From Thiothrix litoralis (GTDB lineage: Bacteria; Pseudomonadota; Gammaproteobacteria; Thiotrichales; Thiotrichaceae): a stretch of 64,000 nt of DNA. The stretch covers positions 3,283,501-3,347,500 of the forward strand of contig NZ_CP072801.1 of assembly GCF_017901135.1 (NCBI RefSeq). The letters are read 5' to 3'. The notes beneath the pieces are model-generated. The model worked only from the letters and a program-made list of their open reading frames with translations. It did not search any database and was not told where the DNA came from. Positions 7,949 through 16,584 of the stretch are shown one piece after another. Every line of letters begins with the position of its first letter. Positions within the stretch are counted from its first letter, which is position 1. Position numbers and translations under genes: made by a program.

Positions 7949-8383
7949 ATGAATACACCCCACGACGAACAGGCCGCCCGCGAATTGCTCCAGCAATCCA
8001 GTGGTAGAATTACGCCTGCCCGCATTGGCGTGCTGGGTATTTTGCTGGAAGCCAAAGCCGCCCTGAGCCATCAGGAAATCGAACAACTCGCCACCCAACA
8101 GGGCTTGTCTTTCGACCGCGTAACCCTGTACCGCGCCCTCGACTGGCTGGTAGAACAGGGCATGGCTCACAAGATCAGCGGCGCAGACCGTACTTGGCGT
8201 TACAACGCGCAAACCGGCACAGCGCACCAGCACGCGCACTTCCACTGCAACCATTGCCAGCAAGTGTTTTGTCTGGAAAATTTGCAACCCGCTTTCATGC
8301 TTTCCTTACCGCCGGGCTACCAGCTTGAGCAAGTAGAAGTGAACCTGCAAGGCACTTGCCCCGCTTGTCAGCCGAAAACCTAA
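7949..8383 (+). CDS. zur: Fur-family regulator, probable zinc uptake repressor Zur
   Basis: The 144-residue protein has the Fur fold: N-terminal winged helix (RITPARIGVLGILLEAKAA, then FDRVTLYRALDWLVEQGMA) and a metal-binding C-terminal domain with HQHAHFHCNHCQQVFCLE and the second Cys pair CPAC. Fur-family repressors bind DNA when loaded with metal. The neighbours, a COG0523 GTPase and a zinc-binding periplasmic protein, point to zinc, so Zur is preferred over Fur, Nur or PerR. ATG at 7949 is preferred to an upstream TTG at 7925. A palindrome in the gap to the next gene is a candidate binding site. Confidence 0.8.
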   Translation: MNTPHDEQAARELLQQSSGRITPARIGVLGILLEAKAALSHQEIEQLATQQGLSFDRVTLYRALDWLVEQGMAHKISGADRTWRYNAQTGTAHQHAHFHCNHCQQVFCLENLQPAFMLSLPPGYQLEQVEVNLQGTCPACQPKT

Positions 8384-8428
8384 CAAGATGGTAACTTGCC
8401 AGCGCCCCGCATCCGCACTAAAATCATC

Positions 8429-8443
8429 TGCAACTATGTTGCA
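8429..8443. promoter_or_regulatory. 15-bp palindrome, candidate Zur operator
   Basis: TGCAAC-TAT-GTTGCA is a perfect inverted repeat 23 bp before the COG0523 GTPase start. Position between a Fur-family gene and its likely zinc target suggests an operator; it is not a close match to the AT-rich gamma Zur consensus. Confidence 0.4.
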
Positions 8444-8466
8444 AAAAAACCCAAACAGGATCCTTC

Positions 8467-9531
8467 ATGACTGACACGGTGGACGCTCGCATCCCCATCA
8501 CCCTGCTGACCGGCTTCCTTGGCAGCGGTAAAACCACCGTGCTCAATAGCCTGTTACGTGCGCCGCCACTGACGGCGGTGATCATGAATGAATTCGGCAG
8601 CATCGGCCTCGATCACCAACTGGTTGATAATATTCAAGGCACAATGGCGCTGCTTTCTGGCGGTTGCGTGTGCTGCGAAATTCAAGGTTCGCTGGTTCCC
8701 ACCCTGAAAAACCTGTGGATGGGGCGGCGCGACGGCAAAATCCCCCCCTATGAACGCATCATTATCGAAACTACCGGCATTGCCGACCCCACCCCGATCA
8801 TGGAAACCTTGCTACGTTCCGACTGGGTAGCCAAACGCCATTATCTGGATGGCGTCGTCACCACGGTGGATGCGGTGTTCGGCAACCAACAGCTCGACCA
8901 GCATTTTGAAGCGCTGCGCCAAGTCGCGGGTGCAGACCGTTTGCTGCTGACCAAAACCGACCTGGCCGATGTGGCCAGCATCCAGCAACTCGAAAGCCGC
9001 CTTGCCCAGCTCAACCCTTCCGCCGCCATTAGCCACATCCAGCACGGCAACGTTGACCCGGACAGTCTTTTCAAACTGCGGGCTTACCACCAATCCGAAC
9101 CGGCAAAAGCCAAGCAGTGGCTGGCAGCCGAGCATTTCCGGCTGGTTAGTGCGAATTTGCCGCTGAAACAGCCCAGCATCCTCAACCCTAGCGTACCCAC
9201 ACACGGCGGCACGGATCAGCGCATCCGCAGCTTTTCCCTGACGTTCGACGAAGCCTTGCCGTGGGCAGGCGTTTCCGAAGCCCTCGATACGCTGGTGGAA
9301 TTTTGCAGCGCCCGCCTGTTACGCATGAAAGCCATCGTCAATGTGCAGGAATACCCCGGTCGCCCCATCGTACTCCACGCCGTACAACACCTGTTTTACC
9401 CCTCGGTGGAATTACCCGCATGGCCTGACGACGATCAGCGTAGCCGCTTTGTGTTTATCACCTCAGACCTTGACGAAGACTTTGTAAGCAATTTGCTGAC
9501 ATCGTTTACCCAAACCGTTAGCAAGCCATAA
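8467..9531 (+). CDS. COG0523 (CobW/ZNG1-type) GTP-dependent metallochaperone
   Basis: The 354-residue protein has Walker A GFLGSGKTTVLN near residue 16, the metal motif GGCVCC near 70 (the CxCC signature of COG0523), a MNEFGSIGLD switch region, a TKTDLAD guanine-specificity motif, and a C-terminal CobW domain (RLLRMKAIVNVQ, then VLHAVQHLFYP). COG0523 proteins hydrolyse GTP while delivering a metal, usually zinc in Zur-regulated members, to client enzymes. The gene follows the Zur-like regulator and is 13 bp upstream of the zrgA-like gene, so a zinc role is the best reading. Confidence 0.9.
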   Translation: MTDTVDARIPITLLTGFLGSGKTTVLNSLLRAPPLTAVIMNEFGSIGLDHQLVDNIQGTMALLSGGCVCCEIQGSLVPTLKNLWMGRRDGKIPPYERIIIETTGIADPTPIMETLLRSDWVAKRHYLDGVVTTVDAVFGNQQLDQHFEALRQVAGADRLLLTKTDLADVASIQQLESRLAQLNPSAAISHIQHGNVDPDSLFKLRAYHQSEPAKAKQWLAAEHFRLVSANLPLKQPSILNPSVPTHGGTDQRIRSFSLTFDEALPWAGVSEALDTLVEFCSARLLRMKAIVNVQEYPGRPIVLHAVQHLFYPSVELPAWPDDDQRSRFVFITSDLDEDFVSNLLTSFTQTVSKP

Positions 9532-9544
9532 ACTGGAGAACACC

Positions 9545-10087
9545 ATGAAATTCCCTAGCACCCTCATCAGTACCCTCAGCCTGCTGTTAGCGCTGTCCAG
9601 CAGCCCACTCCACGCCGACGAACATGAAGAGCACGGCGTACACGAACATGGCGCGGCTACCTTGTCGCTGGCCGTCGGGGAAGCGGGGGTCGACATCATG
9701 CTCGAATCCCCCGCCGCCAATATCGTGGGTTTTGAACACGCGGCCACCACCGATGAAGACAAGCAAACGCTGGCAGATGCACAGAAAAAGCTGGAAGCGG
9801 GCGCTGACTTGTTCGCCTTTAATGCTGAAGCTGGCTGTACTTTCAACAGTGCCGAAGTGGTTTCCGCCCTGTTGGGTAACACAAACACCGAAAAACATGA
9901 CGATCACAGCGATATGGATGTGGCATGGGCGTTCACCTGCACCGCCCCGGCAGCGCTGACGGAAGTTACCACCAAACTGTTCGCCGCCTTCCCTGACGGC
10001 TTTGAGCACCTCAAGGTTGAGTGGGTAACAGATAAAAGCGCGTCAGCAGTGGCATTGGAAAAAGATGACACCATCAAACTAAACTGA
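9545..10087 (+). CDS. zrgA: ZrgA-like periplasmic zinc-binding protein (DUF2796)
   Basis: The 180-residue protein starts with a signal peptide (STLISTLSLLLALSSSPLHA, cleaved after about residue 24), then a His/Glu-rich metal-binding stretch (DEHEEHGVHEHGAATLSLA) and a second one (NTEKHDDHSDMD). This is the DUF2796 family, whose Vibrio member ZrgA works in zinc uptake with an ABC system. The ABC genes here lie downstream after an inserted nuclease gene. It would capture zinc in the periplasm. Confidence 0.8.
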   Translation: MKFPSTLISTLSLLLALSSSPLHADEHEEHGVHEHGAATLSLAVGEAGVDIMLESPAANIVGFEHAATTDEDKQTLADAQKKLEAGADLFAFNAEAGCTFNSAEVVSALLGNTNTEKHDDHSDMDVAWAFTCTAPAALTEVTTKLFAAFPDGFEHLKVEWVTDKSASAVALEKDDTIKLN

Positions 10088-10103
10088 TCGCAAGGTATGC
10101 CCC

Positions 10104-11135
10104 ATGAGCCAAAACCTCAGCACAAGCAATGATTACAAGGTGTTCTTACAAGACATCAAGCAGCGTATCCACACTGCCCAAATCAAGGCGGCGCTAGCCG
10201 TCAACCAAGAACTATTGCACTTGTATTGGGACTTGGCGGAACAGATTGTTGCCAAACAACAGGCTGCATCATGGGGTGATGGCTTTTTGCAGCAGATGAG
10301 CCGCGACTTGCAGGCAGAATTTCCCGGTATGCGCGGATTTTCCAAGCGTAACTTGGAGCTGATGCGTCAATGGTATCGTTTCTGGTCAAGCACCCCCGCA
10401 ATTACGCAACAGCTTGTTTCGCAATTACCGTGGGGACACAACTTAATCATCATCAGCAAAATCAAGCATCTTGACGAAGCCTTGTTTTACGTCCAGAAAA
10501 CCATCGAAAATCATTGGTCACGCGCTGTCCTCATCCATCAAATCGAATCTGGCTTCTACCAACGCAATGGCAAAGCCATCAACAATTTTCAAGCAACCTT
10601 ACCCGCGCCACATTCCGACCTTGCCCACCAAACCCTGAAAGACCCTTACTGTTTCGATTTTCTGATGCTGCGTGAAAAACACGATGAACGCGAACTTGAA
10701 AATGCGCTGATTGAACACATCACCCGTTTTTTGCTGGAATTGGGCGCAGGTTTTTCCTACATGGGGCGGCAATACCGACTGGAAGTAGCGGGGGATGAGT
10801 TCTTCATGGACTTATTGTTTTACCACGTGCGGCTGCATTGCTACGTGGTGATAGAACTCAAAACCGTCAAGTTCAAACCCGAATTTGTCGGAAAACTGAA
10901 TTTCTACATTTCAGCCGTGGATAGCTTGCTAAGAACGGCTGAGGATAACCCTACTATTGGCATCCTAATCTGCAAATCCAAAAACGATACGGTGGTGGAA
11001 TACGCGCTGCGAGATGTTCATAAACCCATCGGGGTGAGTGAATACACCATCACCAAACACTTGCCCGCCGATTTACAATCTTCTTTGCCCAGTATCGAGG
11101 AGATTGAAGCAGAACTAGGAAAAAACAGTGCCTAA
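10104..11135 (+). CDS. YhcG-type (DUF1016) PDDEXK nuclease-domain protein
   Basis: The 343-residue protein has the N-terminal DUF1016 helical domain (LLHLYWDLAEQIVAKQQ, GFSKRNLELMRQWYRFW) and a C-terminal PD-(D/E)XK nuclease fold with FFMDLLFYHVRLHCYVVIELK, which supplies the Asp and the Glu-x-Lys of the active site. The family is common in defence islands; its exact role is unsettled. It sits between zrgA and the ABC ATPase, 16 bp after the former and overlapping the latter by 8 bp, so it has been incorporated into the zinc transcription unit. A second family member is at 50526-51566. Confidence 0.88.
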   Translation: MSQNLSTSNDYKVFLQDIKQRIHTAQIKAALAVNQELLHLYWDLAEQIVAKQQAASWGDGFLQQMSRDLQAEFPGMRGFSKRNLELMRQWYRFWSSTPAITQQLVSQLPWGHNLIIISKIKHLDEALFYVQKTIENHWSRAVLIHQIESGFYQRNGKAINNFQATLPAPHSDLAHQTLKDPYCFDFLMLREKHDERELENALIEHITRFLLELGAGFSYMGRQYRLEVAGDEFFMDLLFYHVRLHCYVVIELKTVKFKPEFVGKLNFYISAVDSLLRTAEDNPTIGILICKSKNDTVVEYALRDVHKPIGVSEYTITKHLPADLQSSLPSIEEIEAELGKNSA

Positions 11136-11838
11136 CGTCATCGAACTCCACAACCTGCATTACCGCTGGAAAGGGCAGACCCACGACACGCTGGCGATTG
11201 CCGAACTGCACGTCGCAGCGGGTGAACACCTGTTCATTCGCGGCGCAAGCGGCAGCGGCAAAACCACTTTTCTCAACTTGCTGGCGGGAATCCTGCACCC
11301 TGCCAGCGGCAGCTTGAATATTCTGGGACACGCTTTGCACAGCATGAACCATTCCGCCCGTGATCGTTTTCGGGCGGATCACATGGGCGTGATTTTCCAA
11401 CAGTTCAACCTGTTACCGTATTTATCGGTGCGTGAAAATGTGCAGTTACCTTGCCATTTTTCCACGCGACGCAAGCAACAGGCTGGGGATATGCAAGCCA
11501 CCACCAACCGCCTGCTGGAACATCTGGGGCTGGATAGAAAACTGTGGGAACGCCCCGTCACTGACCTGAGCGTCGGGCAACAACAGCGCGTCGCCGTCGC
11601 TCGTGCCCTGATCGGCAGCCCTGAACTGATCATTGCGGATGAACCGACGTCGGCGCTGGATACCGATACCCGTGACGGCTTCCTCGACCTATTGTTCAAG
11701 GAAGCAGCCGCGCAGGGCAGTACGATTGTGTTCGTGAGCCACGACCCGCACATTGCCAGCCACTTTCCGCGTGTGGTGGACTTGGCGGAAGTGAATCGAC
11801 CGCCACCCCAAACCGTTGCCTTGTATACTTCCCCCTAA
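11128..11838 (+). CDS. ABC transporter ATP-binding protein (MacB/LolD-like), zinc locus
   Basis: The 236-residue protein has Walker A GASGSGKTTFLN near residue 40, Q-loop (FQQFNLLPY), signature LSVGQQQRVAVARAL, Walker B LIIADEPTSALD and H-loop FVSHDPH. It is closest to MacB/LolD-type ATPases that pair with FtsX-like permeases. The GTG start at 11128 lies inside the end of the nuclease gene and is preceded by AGGA, implying coupled translation. Its partner is the permease at 12144-13403. In the context of zrgA and a Zur-like gene it probably belongs to a Zrg-type zinc system. Confidence 0.88.
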   Translation: MPNVIELHNLHYRWKGQTHDTLAIAELHVAAGEHLFIRGASGSGKTTFLNLLAGILHPASGSLNILGHALHSMNHSARDRFRADHMGVIFQQFNLLPYLSVRENVQLPCHFSTRRKQQAGDMQATTNRLLEHLGLDRKLWERPVTDLSVGQQQRVAVARALIGSPELIIADEPTSALDTDTRDGFLDLLFKEAAAQGSTIVFVSHDPHIASHFPRVVDLAEVNRPPPQTVALYTSP

Positions 11839-11862
11839 TCACCGGCACCAGAGTAAAAACCC

Positions 11863-12147
11863 ATGACATCACCCACTGACAAAACGCCCTCACAACCGCT
11901 ACACCTCGCAACCACTCAAAAGCAGCCCAGAAACCCACTGCACGGCCTGACCTTACAAGCCATCCTCACCGAACTGGTAGACTATTTTGGCTGGGAAGGT
12001 TTGGCGGAGCGCATCCCGGTACGCTGTTTTGCCAGTGACCCCAGCATCGCCTCCAGCCTGAAATTCTTGCGCAAAACCCCGTGGGCGCGGGAAAAAGTCG
12101 AAGGGTTATATGGCTTTATGTTACGTGAGAAACGGCGCGAATCATGA
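11863..12147 (+). CDS. VF530-family DNA-binding protein (DUF2132)
   Basis: The 94-residue protein contains the VF530 fold with [27 protein letters not shown] and [16 protein letters not shown]-like sequence (here [16 protein letters not shown]). The family is small, helical and double-stranded-DNA-binding by structural work on relatives, with unknown cellular role. It lies between the ABC ATPase and permease genes and overlaps the latter by 4 bp (ATGA), so it is part of the same operon here; a zinc connection is only contextual. Confidence 0.85.
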   Translation: MTSPTDKTPSQPLHLATTQKQPRNPLHGLTLQAILTELVDYFGWEGLAERIPVRCFASDPSIASSLKFLRKTPWAREKVEGLYGFMLREKRRES

Positions 12148-13403
12148 TCCTCCTCAACCTCACCCTACGCAGCCTGTGGAATCGCCGTGCCAGCTTGCTG
12201 CTCACGCTGTTTTCCATCGCCATCAGCGTCTCACTGCTATTGGGCGTGGAATACATCCGCAAAGAAGCCAAAAGCAGTTTCTTAAGCACCATCTCCGGCA
12301 CAGATTTAGTGGTGGGCGCACGCAGTGGCCCGGTGCAATTGCTGCTCTACAGCGTGTTCCGCATTGGCAATGCCACCAACAATATCAGTTGGCAGTCGTA
12401 TCAGGACATCGCCAGTAAACCGCTGGTGGACTGGACGATTCCCATCAGCCTCGGCGATTCGCACAAGGGCTATCGGGTGCTGGGTACGAATCAGGATTAT
12501 TTCCGCCATTACCGCTACGGCGACAAGCACTTACTGGCATTCGCAGCGGGTAAACCGTTCGAGGGCGTATTTGATACGGTCTTGGGTGCAGAAGTTGCCA
12601 GCAAACTGGGCTACAAACTCAATGACAAAATCGTGGTGGCACACGGTGCGGCTTCCACTAGCTTTACCCTGCACGACGACAAGCCATTCCACGTGGTCGG
12701 CATCCTCAAACCGACCGGCACGCCCATCGACCGCACCGTGCATGTGACGCTGGAAGGTATCGAAGCCATCCACATTGACTGGGTGAACGGCACCAAAGTC
12801 CCCGGCTACCACATCAGCGCCGACGAAGCCTTGCACAAGAACCTGCAACCCAAGCTCATCACCGCCTTCATGGTCGGGCTAAAAAATCGGGCAGCGGCTT
12901 TCCGGGTGCAACGTGAGATCAATGATTACAAACGCGAACCCTTGCTGGCGACCGTCCCCGGTGTGGCCTTGGCGGAACTGTGGCAGGCGCTTGGCATGTT
13001 TGAAACCGTGCTGCGCATTATCACCGGCTTTGTGGTCGTCGCAGGCTTGCTGGGTATGCTAACCACGCTGCTGTCGACCTTGAATGAGCGACGCCGTGAA
13101 ATGGCGATTCTGCGAGCCGTCGGCGCACACCCGTACCATGTTTTCCTGCTGTTTGTGCTGGAAGGCGGGGTATTGGCGGTGCTGGGTTGCTTGCTGGGGG
13201 CAGGGCTGGTGTACGTCGGGCTGTTTGCTGCCCGCCCGTGGGTGGTGGCGGAATACGGCTTTTACCTACGCACTTGGATTCCCGACCTCAATGATGGGCT
13301 GATGCTTGCAGTAGTGGCGGTGCTTGCGCTACTGTTCAGCCTGATTCCGGGGGCTATTGCGTATCGCCGCTCCCTCCAAGATGGTTTGACCGTAAGGGTT
13401 TGA
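12144..13403 (+). CDS. FtsX-like ABC transporter permease, zinc locus
   Basis: The 419-residue protein has an N-terminal membrane segment (about 20-38), a periplasmic MacB-like core domain, and three C-terminal membrane segments (about 285-310, 335-360, 385-405) separated by the conserved cytoplasmic block [20 protein letters not shown]. This is the topology of MacB/LolC-type permeases. With the ATPase at 11128 it forms a mechanotransmission-type ABC complex in the inner membrane. A role in handling zinc or zinc-binding proteins is inferred from position. Confidence 0.88.
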   Translation: MILLNLTLRSLWNRRASLLLTLFSIAISVSLLLGVEYIRKEAKSSFLSTISGTDLVVGARSGPVQLLLYSVFRIGNATNNISWQSYQDIASKPLVDWTIPISLGDSHKGYRVLGTNQDYFRHYRYGDKHLLAFAAGKPFEGVFDTVLGAEVASKLGYKLNDKIVVAHGAASTSFTLHDDKPFHVVGILKPTGTPIDRTVHVTLEGIEAIHIDWVNGTKVPGYHISADEALHKNLQPKLITAFMVGLKNRAAAFRVQREINDYKREPLLATVPGVALAELWQALGMFETVLRIITGFVVVAGLLGMLTTLLSTLNERRREMAILRAVGAHPYHVFLLFVLEGGVLAVLGCLLGAGLVYVGLFAARPWVVAEYGFYLRTWIPDLNDGLMLAVVAVLALLFSLIPGAIAYRRSLQDGLTVRV

Positions 13404-13404
13404 G

Positions 13405-14178
13405 ATGAACACAAGGATTTTACCTGTATTGCTGGCTAGCCTGTTATTGGTGGCCTGTGGTGAAGAAAAACCGGCTGATAAAGCCCCCGACCAAGCCGCC
13501 GAGAGTGGTCAAGCCATTGCCCAGCCTGCTGTTGCCAGCGCAAGCGCCAAGCAGCCTGACAAACAAGCAGAAGACTTGATGGACGCTCAAGCCGAACTAC
13601 CTGTGGATGCCCCAGCGATTGGTACGCCCATCCAGAACCTTGCCCCCAAAACCGGCGACCAACCCAAACAGCACGGCGAATACACCGAAATCGAGTGGGA
13701 AAACCTTGAATTGCCCGGTGAGGGCTTGGCAGACATTATGAAAAAGTACCAGCCACAAATCGACACTATCCCCGAAGGTGATCCCGCCGAAGAGGCCGTC
13801 ATGGAAAAAATGCAGGCAGAGCTGAATGCTGCCCCGGTCAACCCGGCGCTCAATGGCAAAAAGGTCAAAATCCCCGGCTTCATCTCGCCACTGGAAGTCG
13901 ATGAAACTAAAGGCATGGTGAAAGAATTCCTGCTGGTACCGTATTTTGGCGCGTGCATCCACGTGCCGCCCCCACCGCTCAACCAGACCTTACTGGTCAA
14001 GCCGCTGGAAGGCAAAAGCATTGGCATGGAGCGCATGTACGAGCCGGTATGGGTGTCTGGCACGATCGTCACCGAACAAGTTCACACTGATCTTGCCGAA
14101 GCGGGCTACCAGATCAAGGATGCTTCCGTCACCATCTACGAAGAAAAAGAGGATGATGCTCAGCAGCGCCAGGATTAA
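13405..14178 (+). CDS. DUF3299 lipoprotein, zinc locus
   Basis: The 257-residue protein has a lipoprotein signal with lipobox LLLVAC (Cys near residue 18), a low-complexity Ala/Gln/Lys linker (about 20-75), and a DUF3299 domain (about 90-245) with VKIPGFISPLEVDETKGMV, FLLVPYFGACIHVPPPP and VWVSGTIVTE. The Cys-His pair in GACIHVPPP is conserved in the family and could bind a metal. DUF3299 genes commonly follow zrg-type ABC genes. It begins 1 bp after the permease stop and is the last gene of the unit; its stop abuts the stop of the convergent vanZ-like gene. Confidence 0.82.
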   Translation: MNTRILPVLLASLLLVACGEEKPADKAPDQAAESGQAIAQPAVASASAKQPDKQAEDLMDAQAELPVDAPAIGTPIQNLAPKTGDQPKQHGEYTEIEWENLELPGEGLADIMKKYQPQIDTIPEGDPAEEAVMEKMQAELNAAPVNPALNGKKVKIPGFISPLEVDETKGMVKEFLLVPYFGACIHVPPPPLNQTLLVKPLEGKSIGMERMYEPVWVSGTIVTEQVHTDLAEAGYQIKDASVTIYEEKEDDAQQRQD

Positions 14179-14571
14179 TTAGCCATGCTGGTGGGGCACA
14201 AGGCGTTGCAGCGCCAGACGCCACACCAGCCAGTACAACAGAATACCCGAGGCATCCGCTGCAAAGTCTGCCAGCGAGGCAGAGCGCCAGGTGGTAAAGG
14301 CTTGTAGTAACTCGATAAAAGCGCCGTAACCTAACAGCACCGGCACTTTCCAGCGCCAAAAACTGCGCGGTGTTGCCAAATCCAGTAAGACCGCAAACCC
14401 GAATAAGGCTCCCGCGTGCATGAATTTGTCGGCATTGGGGAAACCGCCAGTACCAACGCCCGGCAACAGCGCGGCACCAATCCCCAAGAGTGCCAAGCCC
14501 AAAAAGAAAAACTTGAGAATAAGTCGAATGTGTGGCGGCTTTAACTTAAATTGTAAGAGTATGGCCTGCAT
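14179..14571 (-). CDS. VanZ-family membrane protein
   Basis: The 130-residue protein has three or four membrane segments and the VanZ signature: NADKFMHAGALFGFAVLLD, then GYGAFIELLQAF and SLADFAADASGILLYWLV. Members are small membrane proteins of poorly known role; VanZ itself gives teicoplanin resistance in enterococci, which should not be assumed here. Its stop codon directly abuts the stop of the DUF3299 gene (GATTAATTAG), with no intergenic base between. Confidence 0.85.
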   Translation of the reverse strand: MQAILLQFKLKPPHIRLILKFFFLGLALLGIGAALLPGVGTGGFPNADKFMHAGALFGFAVLLDLATPRSFWRWKVPVLLGYGAFIELLQAFTTWRSASLADFAADASGILLYWLVWRLALQRLVPHQHG

Positions 14572-14680
14572 GTATATACCTACTGATGTTGAGCGTTTGC
14601 GTTATATTGTTGGAGCGTCTGTAAGCGAATTCCCAGATGTTCATCTCAAGACAGCTATATTTACAAGCATTATACAGACA

Positions 14681-15619
14681 TCAAAAATTTAATAACCCAT
14701 TAATGTCAGCCTGCATTCGATCTACGGTTTCACGGCCTTCAGCAATAGCTTCAGCAGCCCGGTGAAACTCCAGTAAACCAATATTTTCTAGGCGTGGGGT
14801 CAATAAGATTTCTGGCGGGTCGCCTGCCATGCGGCTGCGAGTAATTTTATCCTGCATGATATTGATCGAAGCTGCCAGCGCATCCAACAAACCCGGGGCA
14901 GTGTCCTTGTCCTTATTGCTATCCGGTAACAGTGTCGACGAATACTCGCGTAAGGAAGCGGTCAGCGACTCCACTAGAGTATCTGTTTTCGAGCCATTAC
15001 CGTTCTTGCTAGCTTTGGGTTCTACCTTGGAGTGTTGGGTATGGTGAGCATAACGGCGGGCTACATTACCGTTGAGGTTCACCGCAATAATGATGTCAGC
15101 CCCCAAGGCGCGACACAGCGAAACCGGCACGGGATTCACCAGCCCCCCATCGACTAACCAGCGCTTGCCATGCTGGTAAGGGGTAAACAAACCGGGCAGA
15201 GAAATGGAAGCCGCTACAGCATCCAGCACCGCGCCCTCGTTAAACCAGATCTCGCGTCCGTTTTCCAAGTCAGTGGCAACACTGGCAAACTTACGTGACA
15301 ACTCGCTGATCTGAGTGCTTGCATCACAAACGTGCGTGTGGAAAAACTGCTGTAACTTGTCGCGTTTGACAAAGCCGTTCAAGGAAGGGTTCAGCTCGAA
15401 AAAACGCACCAATTCCATACGGTTCAGCGAAAGTACCCAGCTTTCCAACTTATCCAGATTCCCCGCTGCATAAGCTGCTCCCACAATCGACCCCACCGAA
15501 CATCCACAAATGATGTCAGGGTGAATACCACGTTCTGCCAGCGCTCGCAGCACGCCAATGTGTGCCCAGCCACGCGAAGAACCACTGCCGAGGGCGATGC
15601 CGATACGGGGATGTGTCAT
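14681..15619 (-). CDS. Patatin-like phospholipase (RssA-type)
   Basis: With ATG at 15619 the protein is 312 residues. It has the oxyanion loop GIALGSGSSRGWAHIGVL, the nucleophile elbow GCSVGSIVGAAYA (Ser of G-x-S-x-G), and the catalytic Asp in WLVDGGLVNPVPV, so the Ser-Asp dyad is complete. Patatin enzymes hydrolyse acyl chains from phospholipids; this RssA-type branch is cytoplasmic or membrane-associated. The C-terminal 110 residues contain a Lys/Ser-rich linker (SKVEPKASKNGNGSK). It starts 4 bp after the stop of the exported repeat protein, so the two are likely cotranscribed. Confidence 0.88.
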   Translation of the reverse strand: MTHPRIGIALGSGSSRGWAHIGVLRALAERGIHPDIICGCSVGSIVGAAYAAGNLDKLESWVLSLNRMELVRFFELNPSLNGFVKRDKLQQFFHTHVCDASTQISELSRKFASVATDLENGREIWFNEGAVLDAVAASISLPGLFTPYQHGKRWLVDGGLVNPVPVSLCRALGADIIIAVNLNGNVARRYAHHTQHSKVEPKASKNGNGSKTDTLVESLTASLREYSSTLLPDSNKDKDTAPGLLDALAASINIMQDKITRSRMAGDPPEILLTPRLENIGLLEFHRAAEAIAEGRETVDRMQADINGLLNF

Positions 15620-15623
15620 TGCC

Positions 15624-16487
15624 TTAATCCATTGCGACCACAATACGGTTACTGGTATCCGTCAACACGGTAAAAGCCCGGCGACGTTCCTGACCATTCA
15701 GCGTGGCTACCGCCTCGTAGTGACCCGGCGATACCAGTAGGTTGGCCGAATGGCGTTTGGGCGCTGCGATGGCTTTCCTGCCACCATCCAGCCGGTAAAC
15801 CGTCCAGCTCATGGGGCGCAGGGCAGGGCCATTATTCAGGGTGGCAATCAGGCTGACCTTACCACCCGGCATCTGGATACTTGCCCGGTTAATACCGCCG
15901 GGGGTAATGCGAAGCCGGTGCGTGTGGCTGATACCATTGCCCCGGCTTGCCAGCATTTCATAATCGCCCGCTGGCAGAATGGTGTCAATCTGCTGGCTAT
16001 CCTCACGCTGCATGAGTACTTTGGCAACCTTGGTATCTGCTGACACTGCCGAGAGGCTCCAGTTAGTATCCTCAGCATCACTGCTGACCCGTAAACGCCC
16101 GACACTGGGGGTAAATGGCACAGTGGTAACGTTGGCAGCAGCGACTTCGACAACCTTGTGCTCCTCATAAGCACCGATCACCAAACTGACTTCATACTTG
16201 CCCGCAGGCAGCGATACAGCAGGGAATAAGCCCGCCAGACGCTGCGTTTTATGCGAAGTGTCCTGCGCTTGGACTTGCCAGCCAATATCCCTGACAGCAA
16301 TCCCCAACGCCGCTGGTAGCGAGACAGACAAGGACAGATTGTGAAGAGGCAGTGTATTTTCCCCGGCAATACCTAAGCTACTCCCCAAGAGCAGTAATGC
16401 GCCCACGACCATGTTGCGTGACCACGCTGCGTCCATTTTTACCCAAGCTGTTGGCTGATTATTTTTATTCGTTAACATTAAATCCAT
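15624..16487 (-). CDS. Exported protein with three beta-type (PEGA-like) repeats
   Basis: The 287-residue protein is not a known family. It has a signal peptide (after the start, WSRNMVVGALLLLGSSLGIAG) and three similar repeats each containing a pattern pgxYev: LPAGKYEVSLVIGA, LPAGDYEMLASRGN and VSPGHYEAVATLNG. These look like carboxypeptidase-regulatory or PEGA-type beta sandwiches. It is probably periplasmic or on the surface. It is 4 bp upstream of the patatin phospholipase gene and shares its transcript. Function unknown. Confidence 0.75.
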   Translation of the reverse strand: MDLMLTNKNNQPTAWVKMDAAWSRNMVVGALLLLGSSLGIAGENTLPLHNLSLSVSLPAALGIAVRDIGWQVQAQDTSHKTQRLAGLFPAVSLPAGKYEVSLVIGAYEEHKVVEVAAANVTTVPFTPSVGRLRVSSDAEDTNWSLSAVSADTKVAKVLMQREDSQQIDTILPAGDYEMLASRGNGISHTHRLRITPGGINRASIQMPGGKVSLIATLNNGPALRPMSWTVYRLDGGRKAIAAPKRHSANLLVSPGHYEAVATLNGQERRRAFTVLTDTSNRIVVAMD

Positions 16488-16584
16488 ACCACGTTCTGAC
16501 AGATTTACTATGAAAAGCGATTACGGGCTGAATGACAACGATCGGCAGATGGGCAAGAGGGTTTTTACGCCTGACGGAGGGTGT

